Shown piece by piece: positions 33,075-42,932 of a stretch of 64,000 bases of DNA (positions are counted from its first letter, which is position 1; every line of letters starts with the position of its first letter). Origin of the DNA: an uncultured Muribaculaceae bacterium (GTDB lineage Bacteria; Bacteroidota; Bacteroidia; Bacteroidales; Muribaculaceae); NCBI GenBank assembly GCA_910584365.1, contig CAJUAF010000009.1, forward strand, positions 1-64,000, in the 5' to 3' direction. Both the position numbers and the translations under genes were made by a program. The notes beneath the pieces were generated by a model. It saw only the letters and a list, made by a program, of their open reading frames with translations, was not told the DNA's origin and searched no databases.

Positions 33075-34652
33075 TCATTCCACTTTCTCGACCTCACGGA
33101 TCCGGAGCTTGACGGGCTGATTCTTGTTGAATTTAAATCCTTCGTCAAGTATTACCCACGGCCCGTCGGCATACGGTTCGTTTGTCCAGAAAGCGTAAAT
33201 CTTTTTGTCGCCTCCAAACGTTTTCAGGGCTTTCGTTACCCTTGCGGCATCCGAGAGAAGAGCTTCTTTCTGGCTCTTGTCCGGCAGATTGAGTCCCAAA
33301 TCCATTATAACACCATGAGGGATGTCTGCGCCAGAATCGGTCAGCCGAAGTATAAAAGGGGTGGTTATCAACGGCAGATCGATTACCACCCCTTTTGGAT
33401 GATAACCTGCTTTATAATATGCTTCTTTCGCCTTTTTGGAAAGTCCTTTCCATTCTGCTTCGCTGAAATAGATATATCTGGCTTCCTGTTCACTGATACA
33501 TTCAAGCGCCAGATCCAAGTGGGAATATAGTTTGACCGAATCGGGAACCGCGGAAGCGGATTCATGATCTGCGACTGTCGTTGCAGCGGATTCCTGCTGA
33601 GCCGAGAGGGTAAGGTTTAGGGATGCAGGGGTGGCTTCCGAGATGGTGACGTTGGAGGTATAGGGCTGGAAACCGGGCAAGGAGAGGCGGACGGTGTGGG
33701 AGCCGACGGGAAGGTCACGGAAGATGTCGGGAGTTGTACCGAGAGGGCGTCCGTCGAATTCCACAGTCGCGCCGATGGGATCGGAACTTACGGTCATTTC
33801 TCCAGTCAGAGGCATCAGGGAAGGAAACTCCAGAGTCTCGGAGGCAGCGGAGAGAAGAGTGACGCGGCGTTCCGAGGGTCGGAATCCCTCCTTGCGAAGT
33901 TCGACTACATAGGTGTCGGGCATCAGCGCCCCCTCCCAGCGGTCGACACCTGCGACAGTGCCGTTGATGAGGATTTCAGCCCCTGGAGTAGCGCTTGTCA
34001 CCGTCAGCGTCGGCATCGTGGAGTGAAGAACGACGGTGCGTTCTACTTTCCTGTCCCCGATGGTTACCTGAAATTCCTCGGCCTGATAGCCGGAAGCCTC
34101 GACGCGCACGGGATATGTGCCGGCAGTAAGCACAATAGAACACGTACCGTTGCTGACCGTCCGTTCCGACCCTCCCACGAAGACTTTCGCGTTCGCCGGA
34201 GTAACCCTCAGCACAAGAAAGTTCTCCAACGGTTTACGGGAGGATGCCTCTCCGGTAACGCCCCACAGTTCTTTAGGCACAGAGAGGTCCACGATATATG
34301 TGACACCCCCTTCTACCCCCTTGATACCGAAATCCGGGAAGTAAATCACCAGGGGTTTGATTAACCCGTGGTGGAGATGCAGCTGGCGCGTACCATCGAT
34401 GACATACACCCAGTACTCTCCCGAATGATTGACCGTCTCGCCGACGATGTTGCCCATAAACTCCGCATTGGCCAGCGGAAGCTGCACCTTAATCAAAGCG
34501 CAAAGTTCCCCGTTGAGGTCCTTGCGCTCAGTGGCCGGTGAATTTGCCGTGGCGTCGAACACCGCCGCCGATATACTGTTGACAGTCAGTTCCTGCGCCC
34601 GCACCGCCAGAAGCGACAGCGCCATGACCGCCATCATCAGGATTCTTTTCAT
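33075..34652 (-). CDS. Exported PEGA-domain protein (paralogue 2)
   Basis: The start is the ATG at 34652 (a longer frame begins ten codons earlier but lacks a signal start). The 525-residue protein has a signal peptide, then an N-terminal domain nearly identical in sequence pattern to paralogue 1 (for example NSPATERKDLNGELCA and YFPDFGIKGVEGGVTYI), three PEGA repeats and a different C-terminal region ending in a basic-acidic tail. The C-terminal part contains an FISUMP/DUF-like EAEWKGLS segment also seen in paralogue 1. Promoter at 34686-34693. Confidence 0.8.
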   Translation of the reverse strand: MKRILMMAVMALSLLAVRAQELTVNSISAAVFDATANSPATERKDLNGELCALIKVQLPLANAEFMGNIVGETVNHSGEYWVYVIDGTRQLHLHHGLIKPLVIYFPDFGIKGVEGGVTYIVDLSVPKELWGVTGEASSRKPLENFLVLRVTPANAKVFVGGSERTVSNGTCSIVLTAGTYPVRVEASGYQAEEFQVTIGDRKVERTVVLHSTMPTLTVTSATPGAEILINGTVAGVDRWEGALMPDTYVVELRKEGFRPSERRVTLLSAASETLEFPSLMPLTGEMTVSSDPIGATVEFDGRPLGTTPDIFRDLPVGSHTVRLSLPGFQPYTSNVTISEATPASLNLTLSAQQESAATTVADHESASAVPDSVKLYSHLDLALECISEQEARYIYFSEAEWKGLSKKAKEAYYKAGYHPKGVVIDLPLITTPFILRLTDSGADIPHGVIMDLGLNLPDKSQKEALLSDAARVTKALKTFGGDKKIYAFWTNEPYADGPWVILDEGFKFNKNQPVKLRIREVEKVE

Positions 34653-34685
34653 ATCAATTGCATTGTTCCGGTTGATATACAATCA

Positions 34686-34693
34686 CAAAGATA
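34686..34693 (-). promoter_or_regulatory. -7 promoter element (TATCTTTG) for PEGA paralogue 2
   Basis: Perfect TAnnTTTG on the minus strand, 33 bases before the ATG, the same distance as in paralogue 1. The -33 box is weak. Confidence 0.55.
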
Positions 34694-34828
34694 CGAATTT
34701 TCTTCCCGTCTGAAAAATATCTTCCCATGATTGAATCTAATTTGTTATCCCCGAAAGCCTTTTTAGCCATACGGCTTTCAAACCGGATAACCGGGGAAAT
34801 TGTTGGATAAGCAAAAGACGTTTCAATT

Positions 34829-35323
34829 ATGGACATACACGAGAGATATTCAAAGCAGAAACCTTTTGTCAGGGGTATGATAAAGGGAGCGATAGTGGCG
34901 GTGGTGCTGATGATAGCGGGACTGCTGTTTTCCGGTTGCGGCAACGATGACTATGACCATCTTCCCCGCGAAATCCAGACTTTCCTTAACACCTATTATC
35001 CGGGCCAGGGTGTCAGCACCTTTCAGGAGTCCGCGGGAACAATCACAGTCAATCTTGACAATTCAGCCACACTCATCTTCAATCCATCGCTAATCTGGAT
35101 TTCAGTCAACGGAAACGGCAACGTATTGCCCCGACAGTTTCTTTTCGATCAGTTCCCCTCCCCTCTCTACGATTATATAGAGACCACCGATAATCTCGAT
35201 GAAGTCTTCTCGGCGGTACGCAACGCAGGCATCTACACAATCACGTTCCACAATTACATCATCGACTATAACTCCGTCTCTGAAGAAATCACCCCGGTAA
35301 CCGAGACCCTGCCGGTTCAATGA
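34829..35323 (+). CDS. PepSY-like lipoprotein (DUF2874 / BLIP-like)
   Basis: The 164-residue protein begins with a basic leader followed by a hydrophobic signal and lipobox FSGC (Cys about 37). The mature part holds a tandem PepSY-like beta-lactamase-inhibitor-type fold: LPREIQTFLNTYYPGQG followed by an amphipathic strand set. An ATG at residue 17 (MIKGAIV) would give a more ordinary signal, so the true start may be there. The last seven bases overlap the convergent exported orphan gene. Function unknown. Confidence 0.7.
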   Translation: MDIHERYSKQKPFVRGMIKGAIVAVVLMIAGLLFSGCGNDDYDHLPREIQTFLNTYYPGQGVSTFQESAGTITVNLDNSATLIFNPSLIWISVNGNGNVLPRQFLFDQFPSPLYDYIETTDNLDEVFSAVRNAGIYTITFHNYIIDYNSVSEEITPVTETLPVQ

Positions 35324-36321
35324 CCCGCACCCTCGAAGCTAAAGCGCAGGACGGCCTTCTCCGTCGGGAAATATAGTATCATCAGTGCGCCGTCCCCGCT
35401 GAATTCCCCCCATGCTCCGGCGATGTCGGTACGGAAAGACGCGTCGGTCCATGTCAGGTCATAATGATTGACAAATACCGTCGGCGCAAGATGTCCCTTG
35501 ACCATCCCCGCCTCCCAGTTGTCCGCATTATGATCCGCTCCGGAAAGATAAAGCAAATCATAACCTCCCTCCGGTGCCGGAAGAACTCCGAGGCGGTAAT
35601 CCCCGCCGCGCAACGCCCGGCGCGTTTCCGTCTCGTAATCGAGGTAACGGTAAATTCCGCAGGGAGGAGCCATCCGGCCGACAGCAGAAGTATCTCTGAC
35701 TTCCGGCCTGCGACCCGTCTGCCACGGTTCCCGGGCCTCACCGCGCATATTCACCGATTTGATTTCAAGCGGCACCGTTGTCCGTAAAACTCCTACCGAG
35801 ATATCGCCGACACGGAACGTTCCCAATGAACGATAGCTTTCATTTCCTGCCCAGTATTCCGCAAATCCGTCAGCCACGGATACACTTACTGTAAAGAATC
35901 CGTCGGTCTGTCCCGGATTCCCGCATATCTCGTCTGCGGCCAGCCGCTCTCCCGCTCTTCCGGCAACCTGCGCGGACACCCTGCGTCCGGCATCGAAATC
36001 GCCGGGTAAAGTCTCGTCGGAACTGACGGTCACCCCTCCCTCCTGACGTCCTTCTCCGTCAGCCAGGCGGAGACTCCACTGCGCGGAAGACCTCTGGCGT
36101 CCGGGGGTCAGGCGACCGCAGACTTCGATGGAAAAGCCATCGGGAGGGAGGGAAAATTTCAGGGAATCCGCAGGCATAAGCACACTGTCGGCCAGCACCC
36201 GGATTCCCGACAACGCACTGGAGGAAAAGGCTGACAGCATCATCGCTCCCGCCAGCAATACCGGAGGGAGCAGAGCGCGACAGCGTCCCTGCAGCTCATT
36301 ATGTCTCCTGCGGGTTCCCAT
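35317..36321 (-). CDS. Exported protein of unknown function, overlapping miaA
   Basis: The chosen start is the ATG at 36321, giving 334 residues with a signal-like hydrophobic run (LLPPVLLAGAMMLSAF); the open frame extends upstream to 36405 into miaA. The mature protein is beta-rich, resembling a laminin-G/lectin-like or hydrolase-associated sandwich (IRVLADSVLMPADSLKFSLPP, FTVSVSVADGFAEYW). No catalytic motif is recognised. It overlaps the miaA end by 23 bases and may be translationally coupled, though the functions look unrelated. Confidence 0.6.
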   Translation of the reverse strand: MGTRRRHNELQGRCRALLPPVLLAGAMMLSAFSSSALSGIRVLADSVLMPADSLKFSLPPDGFSIEVCGRLTPGRQRSSAQWSLRLADGEGRQEGGVTVSSDETLPGDFDAGRRVSAQVAGRAGERLAADEICGNPGQTDGFFTVSVSVADGFAEYWAGNESYRSLGTFRVGDISVGVLRTTVPLEIKSVNMRGEAREPWQTGRRPEVRDTSAVGRMAPPCGIYRYLDYETETRRALRGGDYRLGVLPAPEGGYDLLYLSGADHNADNWEAGMVKGHLAPTVFVNHYDLTWTDASFRTDIAGAWGEFSGDGALMILYFPTEKAVLRFSFEGAGH

Positions 36322-37231
36322 CTTCCGATTGATAGATTTCCAAGGCACGTGCGGCGAACTCCTCCCTCGGAAGGTCACCGGAAAGCCAATGGATTCTGAA
36401 TCCACGCCGCTGCGACCCGCGGAACCAGGTCATCTGACGTTTGGCAAACTGATGGATGGCGATTTCCAGCCCGTCGCGCATCTCCCTGAAAGTGGTTTTT
36501 CCCAGCAGATGCTCGGTCAGAAACTTGTACTCCAGCCCGTAATAAATCAGATTCTCCGGAGGAATCCCCGAGTCAAGCAGACGCCTTGCCTCATCAAGCA
36601 TCCCGGCTTCCAGACGTGCGTCAAGGCGGCGTGTTATGCGGCTGCGGCGCACCTCCCGGTCCACGTCCACCCCTATTATCGTGGCCGGGCGCGGAAGCCC
36701 TTCCCGCGCGGCGACAGCCTCGGAGGGATGTTCGAGATAATACTGCTCGATTTCAATCGCGCGGACGGCCCGCTGGGGAGAATCGACGTCGGTGGTGTTA
36801 TGAAGCGTTTTCATCGAGGCGAGGATGGCGGTAAGCTCCTCAAGTGATTTGCCGCGCAACGACTCACGCAGAGGTGTGTTTTCCGGCACAGGAGGAAGCC
36901 GCAGTCCTTTCAGCACCGATTCCACATAAAGTCCGCTTCCACCGCACAGCACCGGGAGTTTTCCGCGGGCCGAGATATCCTCCAGCGCTCTGTCGGCATC
37001 GGCGAGATACTGAAACAGATTGTACTTAGCCCCGGCGGGAGCCACATCTATGAGATGGAACGGAATCTCCCCGTATTCCTCCAGGTCTTTCCCGGTGCCG
37101 ATATCCATCCCACGGTAAACCTGACGGGAATCACCGCTGACAATCTCCCCTCCGGCCGCCCGGGCCACAGCCACCGCGAATCCGGTCTTCCCCGACGCGG
37201 TAGGCCCTACTATTGCAAGAATTCTTTTCAT
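36299..37231 (-). CDS. miaA: tRNA dimethylallyltransferase MiaA
   Basis: The 310-residue enzyme has the P-loop GPTASGKT (residues 8-15), SGDSRQVYRGMDIGTGK, GGSGLYVESVLKGL, DSPQRAVRAIE and a C-terminal RQMTWFRG motif. It adds the isopentenyl group to A37 of UNN-decoding tRNAs. The start is close to the adjacent membrane-protein gene (34 bases after it). Confidence 0.95.
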   Translation of the reverse strand: MKRILAIVGPTASGKTGFAVAVARAAGGEIVSGDSRQVYRGMDIGTGKDLEEYGEIPFHLIDVAPAGAKYNLFQYLADADRALEDISARGKLPVLCGGSGLYVESVLKGLRLPPVPENTPLRESLRGKSLEELTAILASMKTLHNTTDVDSPQRAVRAIEIEQYYLEHPSEAVAAREGLPRPATIIGVDVDREVRRSRITRRLDARLEAGMLDEARRLLDSGIPPENLIYYGLEYKFLTEHLLGKTTFREMRDGLEIAIHQFAKRQMTWFRGSQRRGFRIHWLSGDLPREEFAARALEIYQSEDGNPQET

Positions 37232-37265
37232 CTGGTAACGGAATCAACTCCCCTGCGCCAGGGCT

Positions 37266-38636
37266 TCAGAGGGCAAACATATTGTCGCTGTGACGGCTGC
37301 GCCGGAACTTGGAAGCCAACTTATTAAGAAAACGGTAAAGATGGTAGAAACGGTTGTCTTCATTATAACGCCCGATTGAAAGCCAGTGGCCGTCGTTATA
37401 GTCCACGTCCCAGGAGCGGATATCCTTCAGGCGGAAAGTCGGGCGATAGTGCTTGATGCGATACAGCCGTTTCCCCTCCCGGTCGTATGTCTTCCAGGCC
37501 ATGGCCACGCGATAAATCCGCGACAGCTCGGAATTGAGATCACGTCCGACGAGGTGCTGTGCGATAAGCTGCCGCAGTTCGCCGATGGTAAACCATTCTC
37601 CCTGGATTCCGGAATCCACCGCATCGTCAAACGAATCTATGAAAGCGAAATAATGGAAGATGTTCCTGAAAGTGACATTGTCGGGACTGGAATAAATCGG
37701 TCGGATCTCCACGTTCCTGATACCCGTCCTGCCGACAAACATCTCGCGGGCACGGGCGATATCGAACCGTTCCTGATACGGAAGTGTGAAAGAGGCCGGA
37801 GTATCGAACCGCTTGATTACGGCGCCGTTGGCGAAACGCCCTTCCGTGGGGCAGATGTCAAGGAGAATCTTGTCGTCACAGATAACGATGAACCTTACGG
37901 TCGTGGAACTGGGATTCTCGACCAGATGACGCTCGTCGTTCTGGCAATAGAACACCCACAGGGAGTAATAGCGTATTCCCAGATAAACCAGCGACAGAAC
38001 GTAAAGCACCAGCGGCATCCAGAGGAAAAAGAAATGGTCGGCGCGGTTGAGATTCACATTGACATAGTGGACCAGATAATAAGTCCAGTCGATGGCCGAC
38101 AGGGCCACGCAGGCAATCAGAAGCAGCTTCGTCTGATAGCGCCACTCGCGCCGGTAGAGGTCGCCGATAAAGCCGCGCTCGACCACATTGCCGTAGCGCA
38201 TATGGCACAGCTGGCAGACCAGCGGCTCTTTTTTCTGCAACAGGAAGCAGAGCGCCACGACGGCGCTCACCGGAGCAGCCAGCAATATCGACAGGAACGG
38301 GACCTTATCCGTAATAGGCTGCCCGGTGATCTCGAAAGAGACCCCCTTGCGCACCCAGAAATATATTCCGGCCAGAAGAACGGTGATTATCAGCAGGATT
38401 GTCCCCGTCTCCTGAAACATACGGGAACAGTTCGGGACATCGCGCTCAGCCAGAATATGCTGTATAGCTTTCAGCACGAAGAAACTCAGCAGACACAGAG
38501 GCGCTACCCACGCTTTGTCTACCAGCGGAGAGACGAAACAGAGAATGGCAAGAAACCCTACGGCGATAGCCCAGTTGCGCCACATCCCGAAGATGGCGGC
38601 GCTCATTCCTTGTCGGCGTTGATTAGAATGAAACAT
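37266..38636 (-). CDS. Polytopic membrane protein with cytosolic C-terminal domain, unknown
   Basis: A 456-residue protein with about six hydrophobic helices (near residues 20-40, 43-60, 75-92, 110-130, 175-192, 205-225), a CQLCH motif (about 141-145) in a loop, and a soluble C-terminal half of about 220 residues that includes FRNIFHYFAFIDSFDD and EWFTIGELRQLI, a pattern reminiscent of Nudix-like domains but lacking a recognisable Nudix box. Function unknown. It lies in the run between the S9 peptidase and miaA. Confidence 0.7.
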   Translation of the reverse strand: MFHSNQRRQGMSAAIFGMWRNWAIAVGFLAILCFVSPLVDKAWVAPLCLLSFFVLKAIQHILAERDVPNCSRMFQETGTILLIITVLLAGIYFWVRKGVSFEITGQPITDKVPFLSILLAAPVSAVVALCFLLQKKEPLVCQLCHMRYGNVVERGFIGDLYRREWRYQTKLLLIACVALSAIDWTYYLVHYVNVNLNRADHFFFLWMPLVLYVLSLVYLGIRYYSLWVFYCQNDERHLVENPSSTTVRFIVICDDKILLDICPTEGRFANGAVIKRFDTPASFTLPYQERFDIARAREMFVGRTGIRNVEIRPIYSSPDNVTFRNIFHYFAFIDSFDDAVDSGIQGEWFTIGELRQLIAQHLVGRDLNSELSRIYRVAMAWKTYDREGKRLYRIKHYRPTFRLKDIRSWDVDYNDGHWLSIGRYNEDNRFYHLYRFLNKLASKFRRSRHSDNMFAL

Positions 38637-38751
38637 TTAGTCTGATTTTAGGGTTACAGGACCAGGCCTTCCGCAGACCCCTTAGTTTAACGTTCCGGCA
38701 ACAGGAATCGTTTACCGCAGACCCGTATCTGACGGATTTACGCGGCTCAGG

Positions 38752-41007
38752 TCAGAGATTCCGCGCGAAATAATCGATCATCCTGCCATATACCAGGGCC
38801 CTGGCGCCGCATCCGTTGATGGAATGATTCATGTTCGGGAACAGGAACATATCGCATCCCCTTCCGGCCTGCTGGAGACGGCTTACGAATTCCATCGTGT
38901 TGGAAAGATGGACATTGTCGTCGGCGGTTCCGTGCATCAGGAGCAAGTCGCAGTTGAGATTTTCGACCCGGTTCACCGGAGCGCCGTCGCGGTAACCCTC
39001 GGCGTTCTCGCCGGGAGTGAGCATGAATCGCTCTGCATAGACCGTATCATAGTAACGCCAGGATGTCACAGGCGCGATAGCGACCGCAGCCTTGAAAGGG
39101 GCCTGGGGGTCGGTGGCGGCCATCAGGGTCTCATATCCTCCGTAGCTCCATCCGGCTATGCCGATACGCGAGGCATCCACAAAGGGGAGCGACGCCGCGT
39201 AACGGGCCACAGCCAGCTGGTCGATTGTCTCGAAATAACCGAGACGCTTGTAGACGACATCGCGGAAAGCGGCGCCCCGTGCCCCGGTGCCGCGTCCGTC
39301 GACACAGATTACCACAAAACCGCGTTCGGCGGCAGCATAGTAGTCCCAGTCCATCCGCCAGCGGTTCACTACCTCCTGGGAACCGGGTCCGCTGTACTGC
39401 CACATGATTACCGGATAGCGTTTCGAGGGGTTGAAGTCGCGGGGTTTAAGGATATAACCGTTCAGGGTGTACCCATCGGACTCCATGGTGAAGAATTCCT
39501 TGCGGGGTACGGACGCGTAGCGGGCGTTATATTCGGCATTGTCGGTCAGCACTCTCATCTCTTTCCCCTTGATATTGTAAAGCGTATGCCTGGGAGCTGT
39601 CGATTCGTTGCTGTAATTGACCACATAATAATTCATTCCGGGAGCGAAAGACGCCACGGCCCACCCCGAAACGGGTGTCAGCGCCTGGGTCTTTTTACCC
39701 GTGCGGTCGATTTTCTGGATAACGCGGTTGACAGCACCCTTCACGCCCTGTCCATCAAGCAGACAGGCTGTGGACTGGAAATAAACGTTCCCTTGCGCGT
39801 CAGCGCCGTAATAAGCCGTCACATCGAAATCACCCGAAGTCACCTGACGCAGCTGCTGGCCGCTGTAAGAATACTCATAGAGGTGGTTCCATCCCGTCCG
39901 TTCGGAAAGGATTACGAATTTGTCGGCATCCCAGGTAATGTTCTCGTATGCCTCATGATTGAGCCACGCCTTCGCTTCCTCTACAAGAACTGATTTCGAA
40001 ACCGTGGACTTCGGATTTACCGCGTAGATTTCCATGCGGTTCTGGGCGCGGTTGAGGGTCACGGCCATAAGCCGCTCGGGAGAATCTCCCCCGTAGGCGA
40101 TACGTGGTATATATTCTATCGAGGGCGCATCGAGCGGTATGTCCTTGATTTTTCGGTTGTCCACATCATAGCTGTGGAGGGTCACCCGCGAATTTGGCTC
40201 GCCGGCCATGGGATATTTGTAGGAGAAAGTGCCGGGATAATAGGCATACTCCTCCGAAGCATTGCAATATCCCTGATAAAGAGAGAACGAAAACTTCGGG
40301 ACTCGCTCCTCGTCATAACGGAGATAGCAGAGCGTAGAGTTGTCGGGAGCCCAGGCCATAGAGCAGTCGGTCGAGAATTCCTCTTCGTAAGTCCAGTCAG
40401 GGATTCCGTTGATAACCTTGTCGACAGCGCCGTCTTTGGTCACGGCGACTTCCGAATCATAGTCGAGTTTCTTTATATAGATATTGTTTTCCGCCACAAA
40501 GGCAACCATCCGGCTGTCCGGCGAGAACAACGGAGCCTGCTGCAGTTTGAAATTCACCGAAAGCGGGCGCAGGATATTGCGCTTGATTTCGAACACGTGC
40601 CAGTCGGCCCTGAAGGAACGGCGGTAGACGGGATGCTTCTCGGTATAGAGCAGCAGTTTCGAGCCGTCGGGGGAAAGTATGAAGTCTTTCACCGCCTGCA
40701 CGGAGTTCTCCCGGGTGTGGGTGACATCGAGAACCGTCTCAAGAAGTTTACCCGTAGCGGTCTCGTAGCGTCCGATACTCTTGCCGTCTTTGCTCAGCAG
40801 CAGGTAACTCTCCCCGTCGGGCAGATAAGTAAAGCTCCTGGGGCTTTCGGCGACATTTCCCGGATAGACATACCGGGCTATGGCGTCAACATCTATTCTG
40901 GCGGCAGCCGCCATTTCGGGGGTACCCGCGAGGGTCGCGGCGGCCAGCAGACCGAAAGCGACAGCCTTCAACGGACGTCCTGTAATATGATTGAAGAAAA
41001 TTTCCAT
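38752..41007 (-). CDS. Exported dipeptidyl-peptidase IV-type S9 peptidase
   Basis: The start is the ATG at 41007, which opens a signal peptide (MEIFFNHITGRPLKAVAFG...); the longer frame to 41166 overlaps the coiled-coil gene. The 751-residue protein has a DPP-IV N-terminal beta-propeller domain (about 70-480) and a C-terminal S9 hydrolase with GWSYGGYE (Ser), TADDNVH (Asp) and NMNHSI (His). It would remove X-Pro or similar dipeptides in the periplasm, fitting proteinaceous nutrient use in gut Bacteroidales. Confidence 0.92.
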   Translation of the reverse strand: MEIFFNHITGRPLKAVAFGLLAAATLAGTPEMAAAARIDVDAIARYVYPGNVAESPRSFTYLPDGESYLLLSKDGKSIGRYETATGKLLETVLDVTHTRENSVQAVKDFILSPDGSKLLLYTEKHPVYRRSFRADWHVFEIKRNILRPLSVNFKLQQAPLFSPDSRMVAFVAENNIYIKKLDYDSEVAVTKDGAVDKVINGIPDWTYEEEFSTDCSMAWAPDNSTLCYLRYDEERVPKFSFSLYQGYCNASEEYAYYPGTFSYKYPMAGEPNSRVTLHSYDVDNRKIKDIPLDAPSIEYIPRIAYGGDSPERLMAVTLNRAQNRMEIYAVNPKSTVSKSVLVEEAKAWLNHEAYENITWDADKFVILSERTGWNHLYEYSYSGQQLRQVTSGDFDVTAYYGADAQGNVYFQSTACLLDGQGVKGAVNRVIQKIDRTGKKTQALTPVSGWAVASFAPGMNYYVVNYSNESTAPRHTLYNIKGKEMRVLTDNAEYNARYASVPRKEFFTMESDGYTLNGYILKPRDFNPSKRYPVIMWQYSGPGSQEVVNRWRMDWDYYAAAERGFVVICVDGRGTGARGAAFRDVVYKRLGYFETIDQLAVARYAASLPFVDASRIGIAGWSYGGYETLMAATDPQAPFKAAVAIAPVTSWRYYDTVYAERFMLTPGENAEGYRDGAPVNRVENLNCDLLLMHGTADDNVHLSNTMEFVSRLQQAGRGCDMFLFPNMNHSINGCGARALVYGRMIDYFARNL

Positions 41008-41026
41008 AAGAATTTCATAAAAAGTA

Positions 41027-42904
41027 TCACCATAAAAGCATCTGCGCCGGATTGTCAGGGGGTTCCTGGCGCAGGGGTTCCTTGTAACCGAAGTTGTCGT
41101 CGGCCGGTTCCTGCCTGGGCTGCTTGCGCTGGCGTTTGGGCTTGGGCGCAGGTTCGGGAGTGGCAATCAGCCAGTCGGTCATGTCGAGCAGGTCGAAGTC
41201 CCCTCCGTCGTCCTGGCGGCTGTCGCGTCCGGAATCCTCCGCGGCAATCTTGTCCGGTGCAGGTTTCCGTTTACGGGAGGCAGGGTCTTCACCTGACGGT
41301 ATTTGCGCCGGCGGCACATCGTCAGCCAGGGCTTTCACCTTCGGCGGGCGTCCGCGACGCGGTTTCGGGACAGTGGCACCCGCGGCGGGGACAACCGTCA
41401 GTTCCGGCAGGTCAAGCGTAAGATCAGGCAGCGTGTCGTCCGTCGCCGGGGCCGATACCGGGATGTCCGTAACAGGTTTATCCGCAACGACGGCAGTCTC
41501 GGGTGCAGTTGCAATCCCCTTGATGGATTTCAGCCGTTCGATTTCGCTGCGAAGGGCGCTTTCGGTCTGGGTCTTCTCATACTGCAGATTCTCAACCGAC
41601 CTGCGCAGGGAATCCGTCTGCTCCTCAAGACGGCGGATAGCCTCATCCTTGAGCCGCATGGACGTGTTCTTTCCTATGAGGTCGGCATCCTTGAGGCGGA
41701 GCAACTCGTCTTTTTCAAGAAGTTCATCCTTCTGGCGGCGCAGGGTAGCCTCGGTCAGCCGCTGGGTTTCCTCCAGCCTGCTCACCTGAGCCTGGACCTC
41801 CCGGACTACTTTCAGGTCTTCCTGAGCCTTCACAAGTTTCTCGTTGGCCACCGCAAGCTGCATATTTACCTCATCGAGTTTGCGGCGCGCCTCAGCGCTT
41901 TCGTTTTCTTTCTCCTGGGCGGCACTCCGGGCCTCGGCGGCGCGGCTGTTAAGATCATTGACCATAGCCATGTTCAGTTCGTCTTTGGTCCTGGCGACCT
42001 CTAACGATTCCCTCAGAGCGACAACCTCCTTTTCAAGCTCTTCTATTTTTCCGTTGTCGGCTTGCCGGTTATCCTGAGCGGCGGCGAACTCGGCTTTCTC
42101 TGCTTCAAACGCTTTCTTCCCGGCTTCGAACGCACTCCGGTCGGCATCGAGGCGCGAGCGCTCCTGAGCGATCTGCTCCATCATGGCCTCTCCCGCCGAG
42201 TTGCCGCCGTCCCCGTCAGTCAGGGAGGCCATCCTCAGTTTGTTGGCCATCGATTTGTTCTCGAGAATATACTGTTCGTTCTCGGCCTCGATGGCGGCAA
42301 TCTGTTTTTCCAGATCATGGACGCGTTCCGATAAAGCGCGTTTCTGACGCTCCGCGCTGAGCTGGAGATTCCTGGCGTTGGAGGAGTCTTCCTCCTCTTT
42401 ACGGGATTTCTGCCGAAGGGAATCTATCTCTTCCTGCAGGCGCAGACGGTCCTGTTGGAACCGTCCCTGAAGACGCTTTTCCACATCCTTTTCAAGTCGG
42501 TTGAAATAGTCTTTCATCGAGCTGTCAAGCGCCTCGAAAAGCGCCTGGCGCTCTTTCCGGGGATCTACACTCTCCTGAAGAAATGCGGGGAGAGCCCCAT
42601 TGAAGATTTCGACGACCTTCTCGAAGATGGCCGAAGCCTCCGGCATATCCGGCAGTGGCTGTGCGCCCCGGGAAACGGCGCCGGTTTCCTCTGCCGCAAC
42701 TGCGGTGCTGACGTTATCCCCGGAGCCGCTGACGGTTCCGGAACCGGCGCGGCCACTTTCGTCGGGGGAAGACTCCCCCTCCGTAAGCCGCAGAGTGCGC
42801 TGGCGAAGCGGAGTCACCGTAGCGTCGATGCCTTCCACTTCAACATCATCGTCGTCATCCGGACCGAAGCCGAGGGTCCGCTTCAAGGTATCTAAGAATC
42901 CCAT
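41027..42904 (-). CDS. Long coiled-coil protein with AT-hook-like tail, unknown
   Basis: A 625-residue protein with an acidic N-terminal region, then a long heptad-rich coiled coil (about residues 130-470) dense in E, K, R, Q and L, and a Pro/Ala/Lys-rich tail containing KPRRGRPPK, which matches the core of DNA-binding AT-hooks. The C-terminus has a second basic segment (KPKRQRKQPR). Plausible roles are nucleoid organisation, cytoskeletal scaffolding or cell division; nothing identifies one. The S9 peptidase gene begins about 20 bases beyond its stop, so both are probably co-transcribed. Promoter element at 42933-42940. Confidence 0.65.
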   Translation of the reverse strand: MGFLDTLKRTLGFGPDDDDDVEVEGIDATVTPLRQRTLRLTEGESSPDESGRAGSGTVSGSGDNVSTAVAAEETGAVSRGAQPLPDMPEASAIFEKVVEIFNGALPAFLQESVDPRKERQALFEALDSSMKDYFNRLEKDVEKRLQGRFQQDRLRLQEEIDSLRQKSRKEEEDSSNARNLQLSAERQKRALSERVHDLEKQIAAIEAENEQYILENKSMANKLRMASLTDGDGGNSAGEAMMEQIAQERSRLDADRSAFEAGKKAFEAEKAEFAAAQDNRQADNGKIEELEKEVVALRESLEVARTKDELNMAMVNDLNSRAAEARSAAQEKENESAEARRKLDEVNMQLAVANEKLVKAQEDLKVVREVQAQVSRLEETQRLTEATLRRQKDELLEKDELLRLKDADLIGKNTSMRLKDEAIRRLEEQTDSLRRSVENLQYEKTQTESALRSEIERLKSIKGIATAPETAVVADKPVTDIPVSAPATDDTLPDLTLDLPELTVVPAAGATVPKPRRGRPPKVKALADDVPPAQIPSGEDPASRKRKPAPDKIAAEDSGRDSRQDDGGDFDLLDMTDWLIATPEPAPKPKRQRKQPRQEPADDNFGYKEPLRQEPPDNPAQMLLW

Positions 42905-42932
42905 TCAGAATATTTTTGCACTGTTGAATTAA

